This document shows, piece after piece, positions 11,901 to 23,900 of a DNA stretch of 64,000 bases. A model generated the notes under the pieces. That model saw only the letters and a list, made by a program, of their open reading frames with translations, had not been told where the DNA came from and did not search any database. The DNA comes from Branchipolynoe longqiensis (taxonomy: Eukaryota; Annelida; Polychaeta; Phyllodocida; Polynoidae), in NCBI GenBank assembly GCA_030323885.1, contig CM059202.1:45216849-45280848 (forward strand), in the 5' to 3' direction. Both the position numbers and the translations under genes were made by a program. Numbering within the stretch: position 1 is the stretch's first letter; every line of letters begins with the position of its first letter.

Positions 11901-14900
11901 TGTGCCACTCGGGGACGATGAGTATGGCGTGTGTCCCCTCCATTTGAATCTTTCTGGCGACTTTGCTAATGATAGTAAAGGGGGGGAAAATGTAAAAGAA
12001 ATGATGTCGCCACTTTAGGGAGAAGGCATCAATGTGCCAAGCATTGGGTTCCGGGTGCCACGAAACATATTTTGGAATTTTAAAGTTATTACGCGAAGCG
12101 AACAAATCGATCTGAGGTGAACCCCATGTGTGACAAATGTGTTTGAAAATGGATGGATTAAGTGACCACTCTAAGTGATCATGGAACTGGCGACTCATCT
12201 TGTCAGCTAGACAATTTTGTGTGCCTGGAATGTGATTAACAGTTAACCAGACATCAAAGGTTTGAGCCCAGTTCCAAATGAGAAGTGCCATTGCATTACA
12301 TTTAATCGATTTTGTACCTCCCATATTTCTGACATAAGCCATAGCTGTGGTGTTATCCGTGAGGATACGTACATTATTTTTGGGTATTTTTACTAGACTG
12401 GTTAATCCCAAGTAAATGGCCCTTAGTTCTAGAACGTTAATATGATCGGGGAGTTCCGATTCTAGCCATCTTCCTCCCGTTGCTACATCATTTTGATGTG
12501 CTCCCCACCCTTGGAGAGACGCGTCAGTGGTAACGGTAGTGTCATGCTCTCCCATTCTAATGGGATTGGGGGAATGGTCAAAGTGGTTTAGCCACCAATC
12601 AATGTCGGCTAGGCCGTTCTCCGAAATAAACATGGTCTTTTCAAAGTTTCCCTTTGCGCGGGACAGCGCCAAAATTTTATCAATTTCGAGGGATTTTATG
12701 TGTGCCGCTCCGTATAGAATAGCTGGACTATACGAAACCATGACCCCGATAAGGACCGCGACCTGTCTAATCTTTGGCCTAGAAGTGTCTAACAGCTGTA
12801 TCGCTGTGCGGTAAAGCTTATCTTTCTTTTGGCGTGTAAGCGAAACGGTCATAGCCGTGGTGTTCAGAATGAACCCGAGACACTTAAGGTCCTGAGTAGG
12901 AGAAAAAACTGATTTCTTGTTATGTATGAAGAAACCCAATTTGGTGAAAATTTTGCATAAATCTTTAACAGCGAGTTCACATTGCGTGAAAGATTGGCCC
13001 ATAATAAAAGAATCATCTATGTATGGAAACATACAATGCCCCAATTTTGCCATGTGTGCAAAAATTGGTTTCAACAACTTAGTAAACAGACGCGGTGCGC
13101 AGGCCAAACCATTAGGTAAACATGTAAATTCAAAAAGTTGGCCATTCCAGAGAAAACGTAGGTATTTCCGATCTGTCTGGTGAATAGGAACGCTGTGTAG
13201 TACGCATCCCTTAAATCAACACTCGCTAGCCAACACCCTGGGGTAATTAAATCACGAGCTGTTTCTAAAGAAAACATTTTGAAATGTTTGTATTCAATGA
13301 TTTCATTCAACTGAGTTAAATCTAAAATCATTCGGATTGAACCATCAGGTTTAGGAGTAGAGAAGATATTGGAAATATATTCCCCTTCAGTATGTTCAAC
13401 TCTGTTGACAATGCCCTTAGACTCAAACAGTAGAACCTGGTGATCTAGCTGAGATTTTTCTAGTGAATTAAACTGATACGGAAAAGGCGCTCTCTTTTGT
13501 ATAGGGAATTGTGTGAAAGGGATGTGAATGCCTTTAACAATATTCAGGACCTCTGGATTAGTGGTTAACTGTTGCCATTGATGTAAACAATTAGAAACAT
13601 TCCCTGCTTGAAAAAGGCTTACTTCAGTTTGAGTTTCCTCCATGACCATTGTAGGGTCAGGAGGCTGCACTGTTTGTGTGGAAATCTCTACTTGTTCCCT
13701 TGTTTCGGGAACTGGGGCTTGGGAACGAAATCCCTCTTGTAGCCGCGGTTGTCGTTCCAGTTTGAGGCCGGCCTGTCGCCTCGGCCCCTTCCTCGCTGGT
13801 TGAACTGGAAGGACGGTCCGCCCCTGAACGGCCTTCCTCCTCTGCGGAATCGAAAATCCGTCCTAGACTTTCTGAACCCTGCTGGGTTTTGGAAGCGACG
13901 ACTCTTTGCTTCAGTGTTTTTAGCACTCTTGTAGTCGACCTCTACCTGTTTGTACAGGTAAGCTAGCTGACCCCCAAACATCTTGGATTTATCAAGCGGT
14001 TTGCTCTTGATAGGGGTAGGTCCGGAATACACGGTGTATTCCTTACCATCATGGTCCGTTACCTTGTTAGAGCGGGCAACCTCTTTTCCGGCATCTGTGG
14101 TGACCGATTTGAAAACGTTTTCAAATCTCCGATGGGTCATGTAGTTACTAGCGGCTGCTAACAAAGCTATGCCCCGGTCCATAACCCGCGCCAAAGACGA
14201 GAACTTGTTCTCTGTCTGCATCCTGTTAGCCACAGGGATAACAGACGTCAAGGCACCCAAAACTGCCTTATGGATCAGGCAGAGGGAAGTTTCATAACGA
14301 CGGCGTTCGTCGGAAAGATGAATGCCGGAATCCATCTCTTTGAAAACCGAAGCAGGAATGCCCTTAACTCCTGAAATCTGCTCAGTCAACTTGTTGATGA
14401 CTTCGATCGGTTTTAAACGTAGTGAAATGGCTATTCACCGTTTTGCGCATCATGGTAGTGGTGCGCACTTTCTGAGCTTTCTTTTTGACAATTTTCTTGC
14501 CAGCTTTAACGCCTATTTTGGCGTAGACTCCCGCTCGTTCCGTGTCGGAATCCGACTCGGTGGAAGAAGAGTCGGACGACGAGTCTGAAGAGGAGTCCTT
14601 CTTCTTCTTCTTCTTCTTTTTGGACTTTTTGGAGCGCTTAGAGTTCGCTTTCTTTGTGAACTCGTCACCAGAAAGCTCACTGGGCGGCGTTTCTTGCCCC
14701 GCGCTTTCGGTTTCGGAACCTCAGGTGCCGAAAGCGTGTCCTCTTCGTCCTCAGAAAAGTCTTCCCAATCCTCATCAGGGATTTGGGAAGGATCTGGAAA
14801 GGTCTGCGCCTGGAAAAGGCGCATCTTCTCCTCCATCATCTCCGCCATTTTCGCCTCCCACCCCACTGGTTGAGGGGCGTGATCACTGTCTTGATCCGAG

Positions 14901-17900
14901 GCATGAGCCCCAGGATGTGGGGACGGCGGAGCCGTAGCCGGTGGAGACGAATCGTAATCCGTAGGGGGGACACCCACCGCTGCAGCGGGCGGCTTATTCC
15001 GGCGAGTGGCCATCGGGAACTGTAACGAAACAAAGCGTTACTAACCCGGAATCATCTCAACTACACAAGTGTAAGCCAGTAAACTGGGTTGAGGAACATG
15101 GTACAGAGAACGTGTTTTGCAACGTGTCAGTACAGGCGTGAAGCTAAATTTGCCGTAGGTGTGTGGTAACGAAACCAACCAAACGGAGGGCATCGATCGT
15201 GAGATCGGCCCCTCTCTCTGTTCCGTACACTTCTCCCACCTGTGGCTACAGCGCCAACAAGTTGGAGAAAATATTACGAAACTCGGAGGTTCGCCTTAAA
15301 CCGGTCAGGGGTGTTTATAAAAAACACCCAGAAGCATCCCCAACATCATCCTCTATTAGGATCCGGGAGACTTTTCTTAGGAAATGAGCAACTCGGGTTG
15401 CCATTTCTCCCTGTCTGAAAAACAGGTGTCGATAGAACTCAGTATCGGTTTCGTTTGTGCCAGCGGCACGCAATGTTCTATCCGTAAGTTAAAAAACGTA
15501 CAAAGTCCAAACAGGACTGAAGAAAGTTCTGAACTTTCATAAAAAGATGCTATAGAGCATGATAAACAAAGTTATCGAAGAAAACAGTACTTACTTTTGG
15601 ATAAAAGCAGTAGTAGTAGATAAATCCTGTGGAGCAACTCACAAACGTCCTCCCGTTGTGAGTTACTTATGCTAATTGCTGGACCCGGATGTGCTTCCTT
15701 CTCCCTAGCCTACGGCTAGCCAGAGGCGGCATACCGAGGTAAAATTAGTAGTATACGCTGATAGTGCTGCAGCCCTGCACCACACATTAGTATACGCTGA
15801 TGGTGCTGTAGCGTAAAACATATTAGTATACACTTATAGTGCTGCGGCGTTTGAACAATGTATTAGTATACACTTATTGCTAGAGGAAAAATCTCGGAAA
15901 TCCGCAAAATCCCGGAGATCTTTCATCCCTGACACTACAAAAATCTAAAAAGGTAGCCATTTAAAATGAACGTTACTTCAACCCAGAGTAAGATGGATTA
16001 TAACAACTAACCTAATGAATTTATCTCAGAAAATTACTAAACCTAAAGACCATCGGATTAGGCAGCTTTAAGACAGCGGAGAGTTGCCTACCTGAAGCGC
16101 TTGTGCCCGGACGGCCACTTGAACTTGTGTCCCTTCTTGAGGTGCTTGGTGAGTGAAGTCCCGCGAGTGAAACACTGGCTGCATAGGTGACATTGGTACT
16201 TTGGGGAGGTTACACCCTGCAAAAACAGCCGCGGACGAGAGTGTTAAACTAACGCTCCACAGACTCTAGCTTCACTATTGCTGCATAGACCCTAGCGTTA
16301 AACCAACGATTCAGACTCAAACTTCACTAATGCTGCATAGACCCTAGCGTTAAACCAACGATTCAGACTCAAACTTTACTAATGCTGTATAGACCCTAGC
16401 GTTAAACCGACGCTCCACAGACTTGAGCTTCACTATCGCTGAATAGACCCTAGCGTTAAATCAACGCTCAAACTTCACAAATGCTGTATAGACCCCAGCA
16501 TTAAACCAACGCTCCAGACTCAAACTTTACTAATGCTTTATAGACCCTAGCGTTAAACCAACGCTCCAGACTCGAGCTTCACTAATACTGTATAGACCCT
16601 AGTATTAAACCAATGCTCCACAGTACTACCGCTGTATAGACCCTAGCGTTAAACCAAGGCTCCAGATCCGGCTTCACTAATGCTGCATAGACCCAAGCGT
16701 TAAACCAACGCTCCACAGTACTACCGCTGCATAGACCCTAGTGTTAAACCAACACTCTAGTTGAAATAAAAATCCTACTTTTGTACAACCAAAATCTTAG
16801 TTTTCCTCCAGTACTTAAAATATGAAAAAAAAAAAAAAAAGCTGTCAGACAATTAACAATATACATTCTGAATAAAGTAACTTATTTCATTAGCATTCCA
16901 AAGAATTTATGACATTCAAGTTAATTTTTTAACAAGAAATGTAAGCAAAATCCGACGGATTCGTCTAAAAATAATGCAAATTATTTGAAGATCTGATTTC
17001 ACCTGATAAATATGTGAACATCCAACAGAAAGACGGATAATCCGACTCTGTACAAACACGGCTTTAATAAAAAATAACGGTGTAGAGGATTATATCAATA
17101 TTGGTAATAACTTGTACGAACCTGATGCTCCTTCCGGAAATGAACAGTCAGTGCAAAGTAGGAGTTTCCAGTGTAGACGCAGTCCTCTACATTACAGCTG
17201 AAGGCGGAAGGCTCGTTAGTGTGGATCACTGAGTGTCGCCGCAGGTCCGCTATAGACTTACCCCTGTCAAACAGCACAGTGACGCATACATTCAACGTCA
17301 ACTCAATTTGTAGGGGCAATATTACATTGGGAACACCTTGAGGCTTTATAGTGCTGAAGTTAAGCATGTTTGTTTGTTTAACGACCCCCCAGCACAAAGA
17401 GTAGACATTGGCTATTGGGGGGGGTGGGTCATTCCCGAAGTTAAGCAACGTTGAGCGTTGTCAGTACTTGGATGGGTGACCACCTGGGAATACGAGGTGC
17501 TGCAGACATCCTGATACAGGTTTATAGACGCCCAAATAAGGAGTGGATAAGTAATAGTTTAACCTCGTCAGTACTTGGATGGGTGACCACATGGGAATAC
17601 AAGGTGCTGTAGACATCCTGATACAGGCTTATAGCCGCCCGAATAAGGAGTGGATAAGTAATAGTTTAACCTCGTCAGTACTTGGATGGGTGACCACCTG
17701 GGAATACAAGGTGCTGTAGACATCCTGATACAGACTTATAGCCGCCCGAATAAGCAGTGGATAAGTAATAGTTTAACCTCGTCAGTACTTGGATGGGTGA
17801 CCACCTGGGAATACAAGGTGCTGTAGACATCCTGATACAGGCTTATAGCCGCCCGAATAAGGAGTGGATAAGTAATAGTTTAACCTCGTCAGTACTTGGA

Positions 17901-20900
17901 TGAGTGACCACCTGGGAATAAGGTGCTGTAGACATCCTGATACAGGCTTATAGCCGCCCGAATAAGGAGTGGATAAGTAATAGTTTAACCTCGTCAGTAC
18001 TTGGATGGGTGACCACATGGGAATACAAGGCGCTGTAGACATCCTGATACAGGCTTATAGCCGCCCGAATAAGGAGTGGATAAGTAATAGTTTAACCTCG
18101 TCAGTACTTGGATGGGTGACCACATGGAATACAAGGTACTGCAGACATTCTGATACAGGTCTATAGCCGCCCAAATGAGTGGATCAATAAATAAGCACTC
18201 CTACCGATGAATTAACAATGCCATCAGTGACTGGAGAGTAAGCGTTCAATTTTTACTGAGACTATTGCTATGTGATAGGCCACATACAGCCGGTTCCTTC
18301 TGGTCTGCTAGTTGACGCAACGTGATGGGAAAATGAGGAGAGAAACGTATGCGTCACAGTTTAATTCCTTTACCCCGCCCACGGCGGCGTCACAGAACCA
18401 AGTGACTCGCCCCGTGACCAGCTAGGTCGCAGGTGGCCACTAACCAGTCGCTGACCAATCGCCCCCCCCCCCACCCCCTCTGACTAGTTTTCTGCCACCT
18501 GTCACCAGACAGGTAACAGTGGTCAGCGCAGTCCCTGCCACCATCGTGTGGTGGTGAGGCTCATGTAGGGACCACTACAGTTATCATATTTGTACTGTCA
18601 ACACAATCATCTAAGAACTGACCCCAACACACACTGGCATGTTTGAGGGTCATTAGCCACGTTCACACACGGTCGTTAAGTCGCCTCAACTAGTTCGCCT
18701 TGTCTAGTTCGGCTCACATGGGCCGTGTGGATGCGACGCTGAAGCGGATTAGGGCTGAGTCGATTCATCTAGTTCGCCTCAAGTAAACCACGTCGCGAGG
18801 TAGTATAAATGAAGCGAACTAGCTTAAGTTGGCCCAGTTTGCTTGTGTGGACGATAGCGGTTTACTTTGAGGCGGCTTAAGCACGTCACACGCATGCGCA
18901 GTCGAGCCCTGAGTTTGTTGACTTTCCGGTCGATCAAAAGCGCATATTATATAATTTGGTCTATGAAACCGCTAGCTGTGCACAGATATTTTTTGCATCA
19001 TTTACTTTTAGGTTTTCACTGCCCAGCAGAAGTTTTGACCGTTCCAAAACAATATGACTCAGTTTATACATATCTAGGTCGAACCCACACTCTCTCGTGG
19101 CGACGGCGACTTACCGAAAGTGGCGCTGGTTAGTATGGACTTGCTCATGCGCAGATATCGATTTCCGGTTTAAACCACCCCAAGTACTGCATGTGTGGAC
19201 ACGACACACTTTCACGCCTAGTTCGCCTCATCTAGTTCGCCTTATCTAGTTCAGCCTAAAGTTGTGGGTGTGAACAGGGCTTAGATACAAAAACTGAATA
19301 AAAGAACTGACATTCCCTAAGAATGGACATCAATACACAACGGACATTTCTATGAACATGGAACTCCACAATGCTATCTTTTAAAGAATTATTTCCACAT
19401 GCTACCATTGCAATTGAAAATTGAACAAGATGTGCCACCACTATATAAGAAGTGACACTAGAAGTAGCAAAAGAAAACTGACACTCCCACATGTAATTAG
19501 GGGAATAGTAAATTTATATAAACTGACATTCCTATTGAGTTCAAGAGCAACTCTACATTATAAGAAGTGACACCTCAAACAACATTTTCCTTGGTTTGGT
19601 TGGTTGGTCCTGGCAACATTTAAGATTTATCTGGGAACAGTAAAATCTATAAGAAGTGGCACTACAGTAGATGAACATGGCAATAGTAAATTTATAAATC
19701 ATTTCCATAAATCACCCAGTAGTGTCGCGAGATAAATATATCTTCACAGAATCATTTTTCTGCTTCCATTATGATCAGTTTTGTGACGGTACAAAAGACT
19801 AGTCACCCATAAGGATCCGGGTTACAGTTCTATATTAGTGCCAGAGATAGCCTAGCAACTGCAAATAATCATCTGCGGGATTCCCTCCCATCACTGTGCT
19901 TTTCATTATCAACATGGCGCTAATGCATAATTTATTCGCGATGACGATACCATAACAGCGTACCCGTAGTCACATTCTGAGCAGACGTAAGGTTTCTCCT
20001 CAGAGTGGCGATACTTGATGTGAGCGCGCAGTCCAGAAGGGTTGGGGCAGGTCATGTCGCAGAACGGGCACTTGTAGTGGTTCACTGTGAGAGAGCGGAA
20101 AGATGTGGTCAGATTGCGCAAGCGACTGTCCAATATGAGGCTTCAGGCCAACAAGACTAGGGAGAGCCGTCACCAAAGAAAAGCGGAATACTCCACTCCA
20201 CATCCCAGAGGACCCCAGAGATAAAGCAATCACTCAAAGTTCAATAATCTGAGAATTTCTGCAAAACCTTTTTTTTTAATGATAAATATGTTCGGTTGAT
20301 GGAAATAATTGACTTTACTTTAGTCTGAAGTAACTGTCGTTAGGGTGATTGTTTGTTGTTGTTTTACATCCTAGCAACATCTAAGGTCATATCAGGACGG
20401 GTACCGACTTGTGACACAGTCATGACGATTTTATAGTGCTGCCCCACTGGGAAATCAGGCCGCCAGCACCATGACCCGATATCCCACTCAGTCACATTAT
20501 CCTGACACCGAGCTAACCAGCCCTTGCCCTGTCCTAATAATGCCGAGCACCAGACTAGGAAGCGACAAGTATACATTTTTAAGTCATTGGTTTGACTCGA
20601 TCGGGAACCGAACTCCTGATCTTCCGCACGCGAGGCCTCTGCTATACCGATTCGGCCACCGATGAAAATGGGAAATATTGTGCATACAGCGGGAATCGAA
20701 CCCACATCTCTTGCATTCCAGGCCAGTTTGCTAACTATTACACCATCTAAGCTCCCTGATGTCACCACCCTACCCATGCCTACCTGTCTATGCAACTCCT
20801 TGCCTGAGAGATCAGTGCAGACCACTACACTCGTCCAACCCTGGAATTGTAAGTCTTTTAATACAGGCAATGATACACATACACAGGGTAGGTTCAACAA

Positions 20901-23900
20901 CCATACAGTGCGTAGCTTGTACAGGATCCTGGTCACGGCACCAGTGTCATGGGGGTGAGGAAAATGGGAAGTATTGTGCTTAGAGCAGGAACCGAACCCA
21001 CATGGTCAGTGCAGTGCAAACTACTACATAACTTTTATTTTAAAGGGTCAACCGAAGAGATGTTTGATGTGAATGTATGCTAAATTAATTTTGGTGTGCA
21101 CACAGAAATCGTGACCGTACTATAAAAAGGTTCTGTCTGACAAAGTGACCGAATTAATGTTAATGGTGTAAAAATGTTCTGTCTAGAAAAGGCTATCATG
21201 CAGTTACACAACTGTTTCTCAACTGTTATTTTTCATTGAGATATATTTTAAATAATATTGTTCTATCTGCTTTGCTATCATGCAGTTACACAGCTTCAGT
21301 CCTCATTATCTCAAAAGCACCATTTTGTCAGATAGAACCTTTTTATAGTAAGGTCGCGAAATGCTGAGCACCGTTTGGTTTTGATTGATGATGATTTAAA
21401 GCCCTGCCAGCTGTACAGGACATATCCACGACAAAGAGGAGATTGTCTTTAGGTACCAGTTTGTGGCATAGTAGTTCTATTGCTTGCTATTGTTTTACGC
21501 CCTAGCAACATATAAGGTCATATCAGGACGGGTACTGACTTGTGACAGTGTGCACTCATAGCGACTTTAGTGCTGCCCCACTGGGAGACAAGGCCGCCGG
21601 CACCATGACCTGAAATCCCACTCAGTCACATTATCCTGACACTGAGCCAACCAGTCCTTGCTCTATCGTAATAATGCTGATCCCGTCCTGATATGACGGT
21701 AGATGTAAAGCAACAACAAACAAACAATAATAATGCCAAGTGCCTGTCAAGGTTGCAACAAGTATAAATTTTTTAAGTAATTGGTTTGACTCGACCAGGG
21801 TTCGAACCTGTGGGTTCGAATGCTACGATCTACCAACACGGAAGACAGACGCTCATCTGATTCGGCCATACCGCCTGGTACCAGTCTGTGAGCGTGGTGC
21901 CATAGCACAGGAGCAGAAAGCCGCAACAAATGTATGAAAAGTGCACCCGTATCTAACTTGGATATGTAGGATCAGACCTAGTTAAGTGTTTTGGTTTTGA
22001 AAATTTGATGTTTTCTTCTGATAATGCAGCTTAAATAGCTAGAACAGCCACATCATCCTCATTATTAAATGACCGGCTTTCAACTGGCCACAGGAAAAAG
22101 AGCAACAAAAAGTGATATTAAAACTGGGGTCAGTTCAAAAAGTTCAATATCAGTTTTAGTACTCCTGCAGATTTCGGGGTTTTGCACGTACAGATGAACC
22201 TCGATCCAACGGACACCGATGCAACGGATTCCAGATCCAACGGACGCAATCCGCTAGAGTGAATATCTGGTCCGAATGTTTAAAACTCCTGGGTAAAGTG
22301 AACCGGGACCACTACTTGAGTAAGCGTTTATGTCCTAGCAACATATTAGGACAGGTACCGACTTGTGGCGTGTTGTTTACGTGTTTGGTCCCCTGTTTTC
22401 CACATTATCACTATGGCACCTATAGATAAAGCAATTTCATCGCTGCAACGGACAAACGGCTTTAACGGACAACTGCTCCCCCCTATTAGTCCGTTGGATC
22501 GAGGTTCATCTGTATATATCAAGATAGAGAATGTGCTCTTAAATTAACACAGTTCAAGCATTTAATAAATCCTCCCATTATTATAAAACACATAGAATGC
22601 CAACAAAATTGCAATAATTAATGAGTCAAATTCGAGGACTTTAAAATAAAAGTGGAAAGCTTTTGGATGGGTGGGACACACCAACCATTTGTGAACCAAT
22701 ACCATGACCCGTCCGCACTCATTCGCTAGCTACAAGCGCACCCGGTGAGATCTTGACGGCTCAGATTTTTGTGCTAGACGTGTTATTGATAATGATAGTA
22801 AAAAACTTTAGCGCTTTTGAATATTATCGAATCTACCGCACAAATCCAGGGTGCACATTCGCGACTGAGGCTACCAGTTGGTGCGCGGTTCTCACCATGG
22901 TGTCGCATGTGGTCACGAAGCAGACGCTCAGTGGGACAGCGCTTGTTGCAGTGCGAACACTGGTACGTCTGAACTGCAATGCAAACAAGCATGGACAGGT
23001 TAGCGATGAATTGATTAACCATGTTACCTATGGACTAATGATTAGCTTATTGCTCCCATAGGATGGGTTCTTATGGTGTATGCATGGATTACTGTTTTGC
23101 TTTTTTAATAACCCGCTGAGAGAAAGGCTAACTTTCTTGTACCACATCGTCATGAGGCAAGTGGGTTAGGGAGTGACTGACTTAGTGAGGGATTGGTTGG
23201 TTGTTGGAGTTTTACGTCCTGGCAACATCTAAGGTCATAGCCGTACTGGTACTGATTTGTAACAGTGCACACTCATGGCAACTTTATAGTGCTGCCCCAC
23301 TGGGAGACCAGGCCACCAGCACCATGACCCGGTATCCCTCTCAGTCACATTATCCTGACACTGAGCTAACCAGTCCTTGCCCCATCCTATTAATGCCGAG
23401 CGCCAGGCTAGGAAGTGACAAGTATCAATTTTATAAGTCATTGGTTTGACTCAACCGGGAACCAAACTCCCGATTTCCCGCATGCAAGTCCTACGCTCTA
23501 CCGATTTGGCCACCGTACCCGGTCCTGCCAGCTGTCAGGCCCCCATGCAAGTCAGGGTGGGGCTCGTACTCGGCTACTAATACATAAACTGAGAACGCAG
23601 AAGCGGATGGACTAAATGAAAGCGTACCTGTTGGTTGTATCTGTCTCTGGAGGTGGTCGAACATCTTAGTGGTGTTGGCGAACAGCCCGCCACACGTCGG
23701 GCAGGCGATCACCTTCTCCTGCGTGTGACTGCGCAGGTGTTCGCGGAGCTTGTACTTGTTCTTTGTCTTCGTCTCGCAACCTACACCACAAAAAGCGCAG
23801 ACAGAAGCCACTGACTGCTTTTGTTTAAAGAGTGCCACCAATAAAAGTAGCCTAAAGAGGGTGGGGGGAGTAGTTTGTTTGTTGGAGTCTTACATCCTAG

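Larger units (their letters stand above)
10296..15745 (-). mobile_element. DIRS-type tyrosine-recombinase retrotransposon, nearly full length, decayed
   Basis: Coding order on the minus strand is gag (15013-13688), RT/RNase H (13670-11758), then tyrosine recombinase (11908-10859). Non-coding hallmarks are present: inverted termini (10381-10410 against 15677-15706, 30 bp perfect) and, just past the recombinase, an internal region at 10522-10656 that carries the complements of both termini fused end to end. The element lacks an obvious target duplication, as expected for recombinase-driven insertion of a circle. Each reading frame is broken at least once, so this copy is not autonomous. It interrupts the MITE at 10167-15931. 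Confidence 0.92.
10167..15931. mobile_element. CAGGGATGAAAG-type MITE, split by a DIRS element
   Basis: Termini are CAGGGATGAAAG and its inverse CTTTCATCCCTG, with ACACT directly repeated on both sides. The same left half (to ~10290) and right half (from ~15746, with tandem copies of a TATACGCTGATRGTGCTG unit) occur joined in the copy at 28078-28532. The 5.45-kb interior here is therefore an insertion. The CAGGG terminus is hAT-like, but the duplication looks 5-6 bp rather than 8. Confidence 0.75.
9617..16071. mobile_element. TTAA-flanked MITE, host of a nested insertion complex
   Basis: Left end TTAAAG then CTGCATAGTCCGATG; right end has the inverted CATCGGAT...GCAGCTTTAA. Other copies in the window (29141-29503, 46916-47272, 58284-58615) show the element is normally only ~355 bp. 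Here it is expanded to ~6.5 kb by a solo LTR at 9690-10028 and a second MITE at 10167-15931. TTAA at both ends suggests a piggyBac- or Kolobok-type mobilising transposase (inference). It lies in HINFP intron 9, ~20 bp from exon 9. Confidence 0.75.

Noticed and set aside
17431..17530. Functional 5S rRNA gene
   Set aside because: Only the 3' half is present and box A is incomplete; no 5' half or T-run terminator in the right place.
16225..18165. CRISPR-like repeat-spacer array
   Set aside because: Eukaryotic context; units are contiguous tandem repeats without unique equal-length spacers.
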